This document shows, piece after piece, positions 29,961 to 40,935 of a stretch of 64,000 bases of DNA (the first letter of the stretch is position 1; the number at the start of each line of letters is the position of its first letter). The DNA is from Bacteroidota bacterium (GTDB lineage: Bacteria; Bacteroidota; Bacteroidia; AKYH767-A; OLB10). The notes under the pieces are model-generated. The model had not been told where the DNA came from and searched no databases. It saw nothing but the letters and a program-made list of their open reading frames with translations. Both the position numbers and the translations under genes were made by a program. The stretch is from the NCBI GenBank assembly GCA_016722525.1, contig JADKJB010000009.1, positions 62,001 to 126,000 on the forward strand, read 5' to 3'.

Positions 29961-30701
29961 ATGAAATTAGCACTAATTGGTTATGGAAAAATGGGTAAAG
30001 AGCTGGAAAAGGCTGCTCTATCCAGAGGACATGAAGTGGTATTGAAAGTCAATTCTGAAAATTCTCTTAGTATAAAACCTATCAATCTTGACAGTGCTGA
30101 TGTAGCCATTGAATTCAGTACTCCTAAAGCAGTGCCTGGAAATATACGAATGTGCTTTAGTTCCGGACTACCTGTTGTTGTAGGAACTACCGGTTGGTAT
30201 GAAGAACTGGATGCCATAAAGAACGAATGTATCAATGGAAATCAATCCATGATTTATGCATCGAATTTTAGTATTGGGGTTAATATCCTCTTTGAATTAA
30301 ATCGTATGATGGCTAATATTATGAATCATCAGCCTGACTATGATGTATCCATTGAAGAAATTCATCACTCTCATAAATTGGATTCTCCAAGTGGAACGGC
30401 TCTGGTCCTTGCAAAAGATATCATTAGTTTACTGGAACGAAAAGAACGTTGGATTGATATTGATCCAGACAGTAATGAGGAAACTCATAAGCATCCCGGA
30501 GATCTTACTATTAATTCAATGCGGTTGGGAGAGGTAATAGGAACACACATTGTAAAGTATCGTTCCAATGTGGATAAGCTGGAGCTCAGACACGAGGCCT
30601 ATAACAGAACAGGTTTTGCCGAAGGTGCCATCATTGCAGCTGAGTGGCTGATGAACAAAAAAGGTTGCTTCACTATGCAGGATCTTTTAAATGGAAAATA
30701 G
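29961..30701 (+). CDS. dapB: 4-hydroxy-tetrahydrodipicolinate reductase
   Basis: The intact 246-residue enzyme has the NAD(P)H-binding G-Y-G-K-M-G-K (7-13), the G-T-T-G-W loop (75-79) and the signature E-I-H-H-S-H-K-L-D-S-P-S-G-T-A (133-147) with catalytic H-H and K. It reduces HTPA to tetrahydrodipicolinate in the lysine and meso-diaminopimelate pathway, feeding peptidoglycan. The rather short length is usual for Bacteroidota. It is the fourth gene of the parAB cluster, followed by lepB after 72 bases. Confidence 0.95.
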   Translation: MKLALIGYGKMGKELEKAALSRGHEVVLKVNSENSLSIKPINLDSADVAIEFSTPKAVPGNIRMCFSSGLPVVVGTTGWYEELDAIKNECINGNQSMIYASNFSIGVNILFELNRMMANIMNHQPDYDVSIEEIHHSHKLDSPSGTALVLAKDIISLLERKERWIDIDPDSNEETHKHPGDLTINSMRLGEVIGTHIVKYRSNVDKLELRHEAYNRTGFAEGAIIAAEWLMNKKGCFTMQDLLNGK

Positions 30702-30773
30702 TAGTTGCTTGTTAAGTAAAAAGCTTTTCGACATTAAAAAATCAAATTAATTTTAAGGTAACAAATATAATTT

Positions 30774-31860
30774 ATGAATTGGAAATTTTGGAAAAGTGAC
30801 GGAAGAAAAAGCAAAACACGCGAATGGATTGATGCCCTTATATTCGCAGTTATCGCTGCAACCATCATAAGAACTTTTCTGATTGAAGCTTTTACTATTC
30901 CAACTCCATCTATGGAGAAGAGTTTATTGGTAGGTGATTTTTTATTCGTAAGTAAAATAAATTATGGCGCTCGTACTCCAATGACTCCGCTTTCGTTCCC
31001 TTTTGCTCATCAGGAGTTACCTGTTATTGGTGGTAAGTCCTATTCCGAAGCCATAAAATTACCCTATTACCGTTTGCCGGGATTTGCTAAAATTAAGAAT
31101 AATGATATAGTTGTTTTTAATTATCCTATGGAAGATGATCGCCCGGTTGATAAGCAAACGCATTATATAAAAAGATGTATTGCTATACCGGGTGATTCTA
31201 TTTCGGTGGTTGATGGAAAAGTGAGATTAAATAGTAAAATGGTTAATTTACCCGAACAAGGTCAAATGATTTATGATGTGAGTACTAATGGTACCGGATT
31301 TAATCAACGGACGCTTGAAAAATTGAATATAACGGAGGGTGGCCCTGGTATGTCGGAAGGTGATTTTCGTTTGTTTATGACCAACGAAGCGGCCACTGAA
31401 ATAGCAAAATTACCTCATGTAAAATCTGTTAGAAAACTGACAGCCCCTGCCGGTGTTTACGAAGATTATATATATCCTCACAATCCTGCTTTCGCCTGGA
31501 ATGTGGATAATTTTGGACCGCTCTATGTACCTAAAATGGGTGATAAAATAGTATTGAATCCACAGAATGTAATTCTTTATAAAAGATGCATTACCAAGTA
31601 TGAAGGTAATACCCTGGAAGAAAGAGCAGGTAAAATTTTTATCAATGGTAAAGAAGCTACTTCTTATACTTTTAAGATGGATTATTTTTTCATGATGGGC
31701 GACAATCGTCATAATTCAAGCCGATTCCCGTTTTTGGGGTTTTGTCCCCGACGATCATATCGTAGGGAAAGCTGTATTTATTTGGATGTCGTGGAATACT
31801 AACGGCGGCTTCATTGACAAAATCAGATGGAACCGTTTGTTTAGGTTAATTCATGATTAA
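30774..31860 (+). CDS. lepB: Signal peptidase I, frameshifted at the C-terminus
   Basis: ORF 30774-31802 carries an N-terminal membrane span (about 20-38), the nucleophile S46 in T-P-S-M-E-K-S, and the general-base lysine K133 in H-Y-I-K-R-C-I-A-I-P-G-D. After G-D-N-R-H-N-S the frame goes wrong. Removing one A near 31718 restores A-D-S-R-F-W-G-F-V-P-D-D-H-I-V-G-K-A, the conserved box E, and the protein ends at TAA 31858-31860 (about 361 residues). The large insert between box D and box E is normal for Bacteroidota. It cleaves Sec and Tat signal peptides at the outer face of the inner membrane and is essential, so the break is hard to accept as real. Confidence 0.95.
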
Positions 31861-31871
31861 AAACTGAATTA

Positions 31872-32804
31872 TTAATTCATCTTCTGCCTTTTGATGATGT
31901 AAGGGAGCAACACCTGCTTATACCCCTCATTAATATCAGCTTCAATAAAGTCGATTTTATACTGGGCACACCTAAGTTTAAGTTCATGATGGAACTTGTT
32001 CATTTTTTCCAGATAAATTTCACGAACCTGATTGGAGTGGACCTTAACAGTCTCGCCGGTTTCTACATCAATAAACTGATAAGGTCTGTTTTCGAATTTA
32101 AAATCGAGTTCCAGTTTTTTATCGGTCACATGAAAAAGTATGACCTCATGCTTATTGTATTTTAAGTGTTGTAACGCATTAAAAAGATCGTTCGATTCAT
32201 TTTGACTGTTATCCATCATATCGCTGAAAATAATCACCAATGATCTTTTGTGAATCGTTTCCGCAATCTGATGCAATGCTTCTGCTGCTGCAGTTTGTCT
32301 TTTAACATCAGTTCCACCTGAATCAAGTGCCTCTTCCAACTTCAGAAAAAGCAATTTTTGATGTAATGTACTAGAACGGGCCGGGGTGTTTACTTCCAGT
32401 TTATCAGAGAATATACTTAATCCAACTGCATCACGTTGCATCTTCAATAAATTCATCATGGCTGCAGCACAGTATGACGAAAAAGTAATTTTGTTCATGA
32501 TATCCTTATGCAACAAATCCTTACCGGGGAAATGCATGCTCGAAGAGTTATCGATAATAATCTGACACCTTAAATTGGTCTCCTCTTCGTACTTCTTTAC
32601 GAAAAGTTTGTCGGTGCGCCCGAAAAGTTTCCAGTCGATATGCCTTGTTGATTCACCGCTGTTGTATAAACGATGTTCAGCAAATTCAACAGAAAAGCCA
32701 TGAAAAGGACTCTTATGGAGTCCGGTAATAAAACCCTCCACCACTTGCTTGGCGATGAGTTCTAAATGACTTAACTGGCGGACCTCCTGTTGGTTGATTG
32801 GCAA
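31872..32804 (-). CDS. DUF58 domain protein (MoxR-associated, vWA-like)
   Basis: The 310-residue protein has the DUF58 core (about 38-75: F-A-E-H-R-x-Y, G-E-S-T-R-H-I-D-W-K-L-F-G-R-T-D). A vWA-like fold follows, with a MIDAS-type D-N-S-S-S at 85-89. Members usually work next to a MoxR AAA ATPase as a chaperone-like pair, as in the BatABCDE cluster. No moxR or bat gene is in this window, but the upstream side holds unrelated genes, so it may be an orphan. The only possible start is the TTG at 32804, directly after an 8-base-period repeat. The frame is intact. Confidence 0.88.
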   Translation of the reverse strand: MPINQQEVRQLSHLELIAKQVVEGFITGLHKSPFHGFSVEFAEHRLYNSGESTRHIDWKLFGRTDKLFVKKYEEETNLRCQIIIDNSSSMHFPGKDLLHKDIMNKITFSSYCAAAMMNLLKMQRDAVGLSIFSDKLEVNTPARSSTLHQKLLFLKLEEALDSGGTDVKRQTAAAEALHQIAETIHKRSLVIIFSDMMDNSQNESNDLFNALQHLKYNKHEVILFHVTDKKLELDFKFENRPYQFIDVETGETVKVHSNQVREIYLEKMNKFHHELKLRCAQYKIDFIEADINEGYKQVLLPYIIKRQKMN

Positions 32805-32854
32805 TTTTGATGTGGTGATTTGTTAATGTGCTGATTTGTTGATGTGTTGATGGT
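32805..32854 (-). repeat. 8-base-period tandem repeat abutting the DUF58 start
   Basis: Read on the gene strand, this is six degenerate octamers: CATCAACA twice, AATCAGCA, CATTAACA, AATCACCA, CATCAAAA, running straight into the TTG start codon. It contains only one G. The same octamers occur before the DUF423 gene at 55544-55645. Confidence 0.8.
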
Positions 32855-33050
32855 TTAATTGGCAAAACAATTGTTAAGAGGCAAAAATACCAAATTAGCA
32901 ATGGATTTGCTGCTTAAAGTCCGCAATATGTGCAATTTATTGTGAGAAGTTTTGATTTGGCAACCGTTGTATAAATTTCTGAAAGGTCTTGTATTTATTT
33001 TGTAGATGTTTGATTTCTTTTTCTATCGATAAATGAGCATGTTTCATTCT

Positions 33051-35722
33051 TCAATTTACATTTCCTATTTTGGCAAATTTAGTGTACATTTTTTTTCCTG
33101 CCAGTTTCAATTCAACAAAAAAGATACCTGAAGGCAAGTCTTGGATATCAATTGGAATATTATAATTGTTTATCCGATTATGTTTGATGGGCTGTCCTTC
33201 CAGATTATAAATCGTGATTTCGCATTGATACACCAGTTGTGATGCATCAAAATCAAGATAAATTGTTTCTCCTGCCGGATTGGGATAAACCATGAACATA
33301 TCGGAACTTGATCTGATGTCAGGTCCATCACTTGTTACATACTGTATGCAAGAAGGAAAACTATCATTATCGAACCACGAATGTATTCGTTGTAAATCAG
33401 CCTTGTTACGAGCTACCGAAGTTGTAAGCCCGTTTGGATTGATTGAATCACGAGTGAATACATAAGCAAAATCTAATTCTAAAGTGTCGCCTGCAAGTAA
33501 AGTAACCGGACCCGAGCTGAGCAAGATTAATCTGTCATCCGGAAAGGATTGAATGCTAGTCTCAGACCAACCTGAATCGTAAGGTGTTCCGCTATAAATG
33601 AAATTGGAAGGTACCGTTCCGTTGTACCCACCCCATGCTCCATATGTTACATGAGAACTGTCAAGCCAAAAGCTGGTCATATATTTGTAATGGTCATTAT
33701 CACTATATGGATTCTCAAAAATTCCGACTCCCCAATACGAGTGAAAATGGTTCATTGTTGTGCGCTCACCGGTTTCGTCAATAGTTCCATCCAGATCGTT
33801 ATCTAACCCGTCTCCTTGATCAGCCAAAGGACCTTTGAGCACGACCACATTTTGCATTGGTGGATTTAGGCCATAAGCTCCATGATCATCATTGTCGCTA
33901 TTGTAAACGAAACCTGCGGCTAGAGTTGTATCACAGCCGATGTAATCATCTGTATTGTAGCCCAGATCAGTATCACACCACAGTCCAAGATATACATTGG
34001 AGTAGTCTGTTAGAGATCGGTTCAGGATTTTGTAGTGATAAAGTGTGGTCGTATTCAGAACCGCATTGCTGTCGGCAATACTGGGACAAGCATATGCATA
34101 TGCAGAAGCATGAACTTCAACTCCCATGTTGGGCCCATCCGATGCAGAGTGGGGAGCCAACGAATCATTGAACATCCAAAATAACATTTGATCGCCTTTG
34201 ATAAGTGGATAATCGCCATCAAATGGATTGTACAGTCCATCATTGTTGAAATCGATGTACGGTGCCTTTTCTTCGGTGACATTATTATTTCCTTTTGCCG
34301 GCCAGGAAAGAAAATAGTTTGGTACAGTATAAATTCCGTTAGTTACATTACCCAATGAGAACTGATTTTTAAACATCTCAACCTCCCATTTACTTATTTT
34401 CCAGATCTTATTGAAATGTGTACAAGAAGTAGTATCAAACGGCAGACTGATTCCATCAATGGGTCCGGGCCAAAAATCCATTCCTGTTTGCCTATATGTT
34501 TGTGCTGCAACATGCAATTGACCGGAAGCATCCATGCCACCAATCCAGAATGCAGAAGCAAAAACTGTGTGTTTTCCTGAATTTTTAGGCACTTCGTATT
34601 TGGAATTGGTCAAATCCCAATGCATATCTCCTCCTGTAAGCATGAGTGCTTTAACGTCATTAATATCCAGATTCCGGTAGTTATCAGTTTGGCGGCTAGT
34701 AAAGGGGGGATAGGGGGGCTGTAAGAATTGAGATCAAAAGAAAGGAGTGAAGATTGGCTAGTTTCAATTCGAAAAATCATCCACAAAATATTATTGGCAT
34801 CAATTTCCCAGACAAATCCTCCAGCCCATGCGCCGGCAGAAAAAGGCGGTAATTGCATTATCTCGTATTGAGAATTGGTAAAACGGAACATACGGTTGTA
34901 TGGAAGTAACATGGAGTACAAATTGCCGGAATGATCAGCAGCCAAATCGCTTGCAGTTGAAGTAAGTGGTAATTCATCATAATATAAATCATCCAAAGCA
35001 TTTAAAACTTGGCCTGAAGAATTTATTTGGTAAAGTTCGATTGAAGTTATCCAGACATTGCCATAAGAATCTGCCTCAATATCTTTTACCCGTTTTGATG
35101 GTATGATAGAATTTAACGAATCGTAGATGGTCCATGTATTATTAAAAAGTCGTGAAACTCCACCTGCAGTTCCAAACCAAATTCCGCCTGCTACATCTTT
35201 TGCCATGCAATATACAGTGTCATTGATTAATTGTGAATTGGATGTAGTAAAATTGTTCCAAACTGAACCGTCGAACATGGAAACACCATCATCTGTTCCC
35301 ATCCAGATGTTGTTACCTTCGCAAAATACCGAGTTTATTTTATTTGAAGGCAATCCGGAATTCAGTGTTGTGTAATTTATCCATGATATACCGTTGAAAT
35401 GTGAAGCACCATTCATAGTTCCTATCCAGGGCTGATTGGCGCCATCTATATTCACAGAAAGAACATTATTTGCGGGAATTCCTGAATTCAATGAATCATA
35501 AATCACCCATGAAACTCCATCGTAACGACCCACCCCGATTTCTCGAAACCCTACCCACACTTGGTTGAGTGTGTCAATGCACATGTCGTTTTTATACCTT
35601 GTTTGCTGAAATGTATATCCGGGTGGTTGTGAGTGATTGGTGATGGTCATTTGACAAAAAGCCTCTTCAGAACCACTCAAAAACCATGATACTATAAATA
35701 AAACTTTCAGAATTCGATTCAT
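33051..35722 (-). CDS. Beta-propeller plus T9SS-sorted surface protein, frameshifted or fused
   Basis: ORF 34610-35722 (370 residues) has a signal peptide and five or so two-component-regulator-type propeller blades (N-x-I-W-x-G-T-D-D-G-V-S, W-F-G-T-A-G-G-V-S). ORF 33051-34643 plus its open upstream part begins R-Q-T-D-N-Y-R-N-L-D-I-N-D-V. It continues with G-G-D-M-H-W-D-L, Y-E-V-P-K-N-S-G-K-H and A-F-W-I-G-G-M-D, a pattern seen at the N-terminus of many large T9SS proteins, and ends in a type A sorting domain. The two meet at two G6 tracts (34704-34709 and 34713-34718). Correcting a run there would give one protein of about 890 residues. It could instead be two genes, the second lacking a signal peptide. 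Confidence 0.72.
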
Positions 35723-35951
35723 GAATACTATGGTATGAAAATTAGAGAATGCATTGTATGCCTTCAGACATTTTTCTTTTTCGATATCAAGGTATGAAAA
35801 AAATCACTTTGGTCAACTAAAATAATTTAAAACTTAAATAAATCGTTGTTCTACAAGATTTTATTTGCAAATCGATTAAAGTTGGAGTTATGTATTTTGA
35901 TTATCACATAACAATCAACTATCATTGCTTTTTATCTTACTACAATCAAAT

Positions 35952-35991
35952 AAAAAGAATTAAGAATCCGGTTTCCCAAATTCTTAATTCT
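35952..35991 (-). terminator. Rho-independent terminator of trxA
   Basis: An 11-bp perfect stem (35956-35966 with 35981-35991) and a 14-base loop are followed on the minus strand by TTTTTATTT. It lies 18 bases after the thioredoxin stop. Confidence 0.82.
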
Positions 35992-36008
35992 CTCAATCAA
36001 TAAATATT

Positions 36009-36325
36009 TTACATCTGTCCTTCAAGCTTTCCGGCCAAAACCGATTTTGCAACTGCACCAACTTGTTTGTCTACGATTTCGCCACCTTTAAAAATTAATA
36101 GAGTAGGGATGTTGCGAATACCGTATTTAGTTGAAATGCCAGGATTGCTATCAACATCAACTTTTCCTACCAAAGCACGTCCATCATAATCTTTAGATAA
36201 TTCTTCTACGACAGGGCCAACCATTCTGCAAGGCCCACACCATTCTGCCCAAAATCAACTAATACCGGTTTGTCTGATTTTAATACCAACTCATCGAAGT
36301 TAGCGTCTGTTAATTCAATTGCCAT
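36009..36325 (-). CDS. trxA: Thioredoxin, frameshifted at the active site
   Basis: Only the last 71 residues are open (36009-36224). Upstream, ATG 36325 opens M-A-I-E-L-T-D-A-N-F-D-E-L-V. Adding one T to the T-run near 36250 gives V-D-F-W-A-E-W-C-G-P-C-R-M and joins the frames for about 106 residues, the exact thioredoxin length. The C-G-P-C dithiol and the cis-proline (I-P-T-L) are then present. It reduces cytosolic disulfides. The broken frame would remove the active site, so it is almost certainly a sequence error. A terminator follows. Confidence 0.93.
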
Positions 36326-36506
36326 ATTTTTTAGTTTGTTTATTAGTTTATTAGTTTTAAATACAATTTAAAGAGAAAGTTATTTTGAATCATCTTTTTA
36401 CTGAAGCCTAATTTAAGATCCGGCTATTTTAAAATAAGGAAATAGAGTTCGTGGTAGCAGAATACTCAATTTTCATACCTATTGTTTTTTTCTGCCATTC
36501 AGTCAG

Positions 36507-39500
36507 TTAAGTATTTATTTTAAATTGTATTCCCTGACGGAATTCCAGTTCTTCAAAAAGCTGCTTACTAAATTTCACCCTTACCCTTCTACTGGCTAAT
36601 TCAACGCGATTCTCCTTATCTCTAACACTGAATCGGACTGGAAGTTTACCTGGGTATTCATTCAATAGGGAATCCAGAGTATTAACAATATCAGTATTAA
36701 TTTCTTCCAGATTCATGCTTAGAGTAAGCGATTTAGCGAATTCGTTACCTACATCAGGCAACAATTTAATACTGCTAATCTTGATTTCCAAGTTTGTTAG
36801 GGTCGTTGTAGCGCGATTGTACTTTTGCCCTTATGAACAGATAGTATTCAGGGGTGAGGTATTGTTTAAATTTAAGATAATCGTCTGAGAACAAGGCCAG
36901 TTCGACTGCGCCTGTGTAATCTTCAATAAAAATCACTCCAAAGGGTTTACCCGACTTTGTAGTCCTGTGATTGGCACTTGTGACAATTCCGGCGAAAGCA
37001 ATGTCTTTACCCCGCAATTTTGTCAGGTCGCCAAGTTGATTTACCGGCACATTACAAAAAGCATCTATTTCAAACCTGAATTCATCCAAAGGATGTCCGG
37101 ATACATAAAATCAACTACATCCTTTTCACTTCTCAGTTTTCGAGTTCTGACCATGGCTGAGAGGGATAGAATTTAGGAGCCGGCATTTCAACGGAACTGG
37201 CTGCCCCGAAAAGGGAAACTTGTGACGAATTTTTTGCGTCTTGAGCACCGGCACCGTAACGAATGGCTTTTTCCAGATTCGTCATGTTGTTTTCTTTAGG
37301 ATCTTTTTCGAACCACATGCCACGGTGGGTTTGATGGTCGAAATCGAAAGCACCAGCCATCACCAGGCTCTCCATGCTTCTTTTGTTAACATTTTTTAAA
37401 TTGACACGAGTTACCATATCAAGAAGGTTTTTAAAATAACCGGCAACTTTACGTTCTTCAATAATTGCCTCAGCGGCTGCCTCTCCAACTCCTTTCACCG
37501 CTCCTAAACCAAATCGTATTTCACTTTTTTTGTTAACTGCAAAATTGTATAACGATTCATTCACATCGGGCCCGAGCACTTTCAATCCCATTCGTTTACA
37601 TTCTTCCATAAAGAAAGTAATTTTATCGATATTGGAAAGATTGTGAGTTAGAACCGCCGACATGTACTCACCGGGATAATGCGCTTTGAGATAAGTGGTT
37701 TGATAGGCTACGAACGCATAGCAAGTGGAATGCGATTTATTGAAAGCATATTGAGCGAAAGCTTGCCAGTCGGTCCAAACTTTTTCACATATTTTGGGGT
37801 CATGACCATTGGAAGAGCAACCTTCCATAAACTTCGACTTCATTTTATTCAACACATCCAATTGCTTTTTTCCCATAGCCTTACGAAGTGTATCGGCATC
37901 GCCTTTAGTAAAGTTGGCCAGTTTCTGAGAAAGCAACATCACCTGTTCCTGATAAACGGTAATACCATAGGTTTCTTCCAGAAATTCCTGCATAGCGGGA
38001 AGGTCATACGAAACTATTTCTTTGCCAAGTTTTCTAGCTATAAAATTAGGTATGTATTCCATTGGTCCCGGACGATACAGCGCATTCATGGCAATAAGGT
38101 CTTCAAACTTATCAGGTTTTAAATCTTTAAGGTGCTTTTGCATGCCGGCTGACTCAAACTGAAAAGTGCCGTTCGTTTCACCACGCTGATAAAGTTCAAA
38201 AGTGAGCTTGTCATCGAGGGGAATTGTATCAATATCGATACTGATATTATGATTTTGACGAATTAGTTCAAGTGCCGATTTTATTATGGTCAGGTTTTTA
38301 ATCCGAGAAAATCCATTTTAATAACACCGGCATCTTCAATCACCTTACCATCATACTGGGTAATAAGCAGTTCAGAGTCTTTAACTGTTGCTACAGGAAT
38401 AAGATCGGTGAGATCTTGAGGTGCTATGATAATTCCGGCTGCGTGAATTCCAGTTCCTCTTACAGAGCCTTCAAGAATCAATGCTTCTCTTAAAATTTTT
38501 GCTTGAAGGTCGATGCCTTTGTGAATCTCACGAAGTTTTTTCACATTCTCCATGTCATCGGCACCAAGACCCTCTTTTTCTTTCAGGCTTTTTTCACCAT
38601 CCATAGGCGCATTAATCACTCTGTCGAGAGAAATTCCTGCACGGTCGGGAACCAGTTTTGCAAGCATGTTGGCTTCAGAAAGAGGTAGATCCATTACTCG
38701 TGCTACATCCTTAATACTCATTTTAGCTGCCATAGAACCATAGGTAACAATTTGTGCTACCTGATTCTTTCCATATTTCTTTACTACATAATCAATAACT
38801 TTCTGACGCCCTTCATCATCAAAATCGGTATCTATATCGGGCATTGATTTACGATCGGGATTGAGAAACCTTTCGAACAGTAAATTGTATTTTATGGGAT
38901 CGATATTAGTAATGCCAATACAGTAAGCTACCGCAGAGCCTGCAGCCGATCCGCGTCCCGGACCTACAAATACACCCATGTCGCGACCTGCCTGAATGAA
39001 GTCGGAAACAATAAGGAAATAACCTGCAAAACCCATTGTTTTTACTGTGAGTAGCTCGAAATTGAGTCGCTCTTCAATATCAGGTGTAACATCTTTATAT
39101 CTCGCTTTTGCTCCCACATAGGTAAGATGTCTGAGATAATCATCCTGAGTTAAAAAACCTTCGGGAATAACATAATTGGGAAGTAGTATATCTTTTTTAA
39201 GATTCAGTAACTCAATTTTATCAACGATATGATTGGTGTTGTCAATTGCCTCAGGTATATCAATGAACAACTTGGTCATTTCCTCCTGGGTTTTAAAATA
39301 AAACTGATCATTAAAAAAAGCGAATCGTTTTCCTTTGGAGAACACATCATCGTCCGAAAATTCTTTCATGGTAGGAGTACTCTGTTTTTCACCGGTATTT
39401 ATACAAAGTAAAATATCGTGTGCATTGGAATCCTGCTGATCTACATAGTGGGAATCGTTAGAAGCTATTATTTTAACATTATATTTAAACGACCATTTTA

Positions 39501-40094
39501 AAAGAACTTCATTCACTTTATTTTGTTCAGGAATTTCATGCCGTTGCATTTCTATATAATAATCCTCACCAAAAATATTCAGCCACCACTGGAATTCTTT
39601 TTCAGCCTCTTCTTCTCCTTTACTTAGAATAGCTCTTGGGACTGAAGCACCCAAACAACAGGTGGTGGCAATGAGTCCTTTGTGATATTGTTTTACCAGT
39701 TCTTTGTCGATTCGAGGATATTTTCCGTAAAGGCCCTCCATATAACCCAGGGAGCACATTTTTATCAGATTTTGATAGCCTTCAGCATTTTTGCAAGAAA
39801 TAACTGGTGAAAGCGTTGATCTTTATCATCTTTGGTAAAAGCACGCTTAAAACGGTTTTCAACCAAATAAAATTCGCATCCTACAATGGGTTTTACTTTA
39901 GGATTTCCATTACTATCCTTGTGTTTGTAGGCTTCAGCAACAAAAGCAAAGGCACCAAACATGTTCCCATGATCAGTTATTGCAATTGCAGGCATTTGAT
40001 TGTCAACAGCCTTTTTGTATAGTTTTGAGATATCAGCCGCTCCGTCGAGTAAAGAGTATTGAGTATGTACGTGAAGATGAGAAAATTGTGGCAT
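36507..40094 (-). CDS. dnaE: DNA polymerase III alpha subunit, multiply frameshifted
   Basis: Five ORFs in order (39765-40094, 38290-39759, 37133-38143, 36775-37089, 36507-36791) make one chain of about 1195 residues. It has a PHP domain (H-L-H-V-H-T-Q-Y-S-L-L-D-G-A), the palm with P-G-R-G-S-A-A-G-S and the catalytic P-D-I-D-T-D-F, then finger, helix-hairpin-helix and OB domains, ending near the OB fold. At least five breaks exist. Those near 39775, 38298, 37131 and 37109 are each mended by one extra base in an A or T run. The break near 36785 needs one base removed. It is the replicative polymerase and essential. No other subunit gene is next to it. Confidence 0.95.
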
Positions 40095-40935
40095 TGATGC
40101 TTAGTAAATTACCGGGTGAATTTAGAAAAGTCAAGGATGTTCCCTGAACTGTAAAAATACCGATTTTGAAGGTAGGTGTAGTGCCTGTTAATAAAATTTA
40201 AGAACTTCGTAATTACTTGATATGTGGAGTAAACAGGTCAACAATAAAACTTTTCTTATTGGATAATGCAATTTAGTTAACAATCCAACTAAAATATTTT
40301 CGCAACAGCCAAAATTGGTTATGCTTCATCCAGCTATGTCTGAACTTTATTTCATTCGCCATCCAGTATTTTTAGTTTAGGATGTTCTAACATCTTTGAA
40401 GTCAAACAAATTGCCTTTTATTCGAATAATGGTATGAATCCCCTCTGGATTTTTTTTATTTCAAGAGTATAAAATAGAGAAAGCAACCGGGAAGCGATCA
40501 CGGTTGCTATTCTTTAATTGTCATTTGAGTTGAACTTCTTGACTTTTTTATTTTACCATAGGCAAAGTGTTTTATTGTTTGAATTGCTTCACAAACATAG
40601 GGTAGGAATGAAGAAGGAAAAGATCGCTTTTCATGAGATATAGCATCTGTAAGAAAATTAATGTTTTATACTTTTATTAAAGGTGATTTTGTTTGCACTT
40701 CATTGCTAAACTGAGTATTGGAGGTGCATGAAAGTGAAGTAAGATGTGACACGCTTTGGTGGGATATTGGTGGAATTCGTGTGCCAATTCTATCTAAACC
40801 CTTATCGGAACTTACTTTTTATAACCACAGAAAAAGAGACCACATGCCATCCTTGGCGCTTATAGTTCATATGGTGCTTCAATAATTACTCATTTATCTA
40901 TGTATTTTCTTAGTTTTGAAGACAATTCAGATTTT
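40095..40935. other. Long intergenic region, no gene seen
   Basis: About 840 bases between the divergent dnaE and M61 genes hold no convincing ORF on either strand, no tRNA and no repeat that I can find. One hairpin (40482-40489 with 40501-40508, 11-base loop) is followed by a short T-rich run and could be a weak terminator or part of a small RNA. It must hold the promoters of both flanking genes. Confidence 0.5.

Noticed and set aside
36507..40094. Programmed frameshifting or split polymerase (intein-like or two-part DnaE)
   Set aside because: There are at least five breaks at different homopolymers, with no intein motifs and no slippery-site plus structure pattern; known split DnaE proteins have one break.
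40482..40508. Strong terminator in the dnaE-M61 gap
   Set aside because: The 8-bp stem has an 11-base loop and only a short broken T-run, and neither flanking gene ends there, so I keep it only as a possible hairpin.
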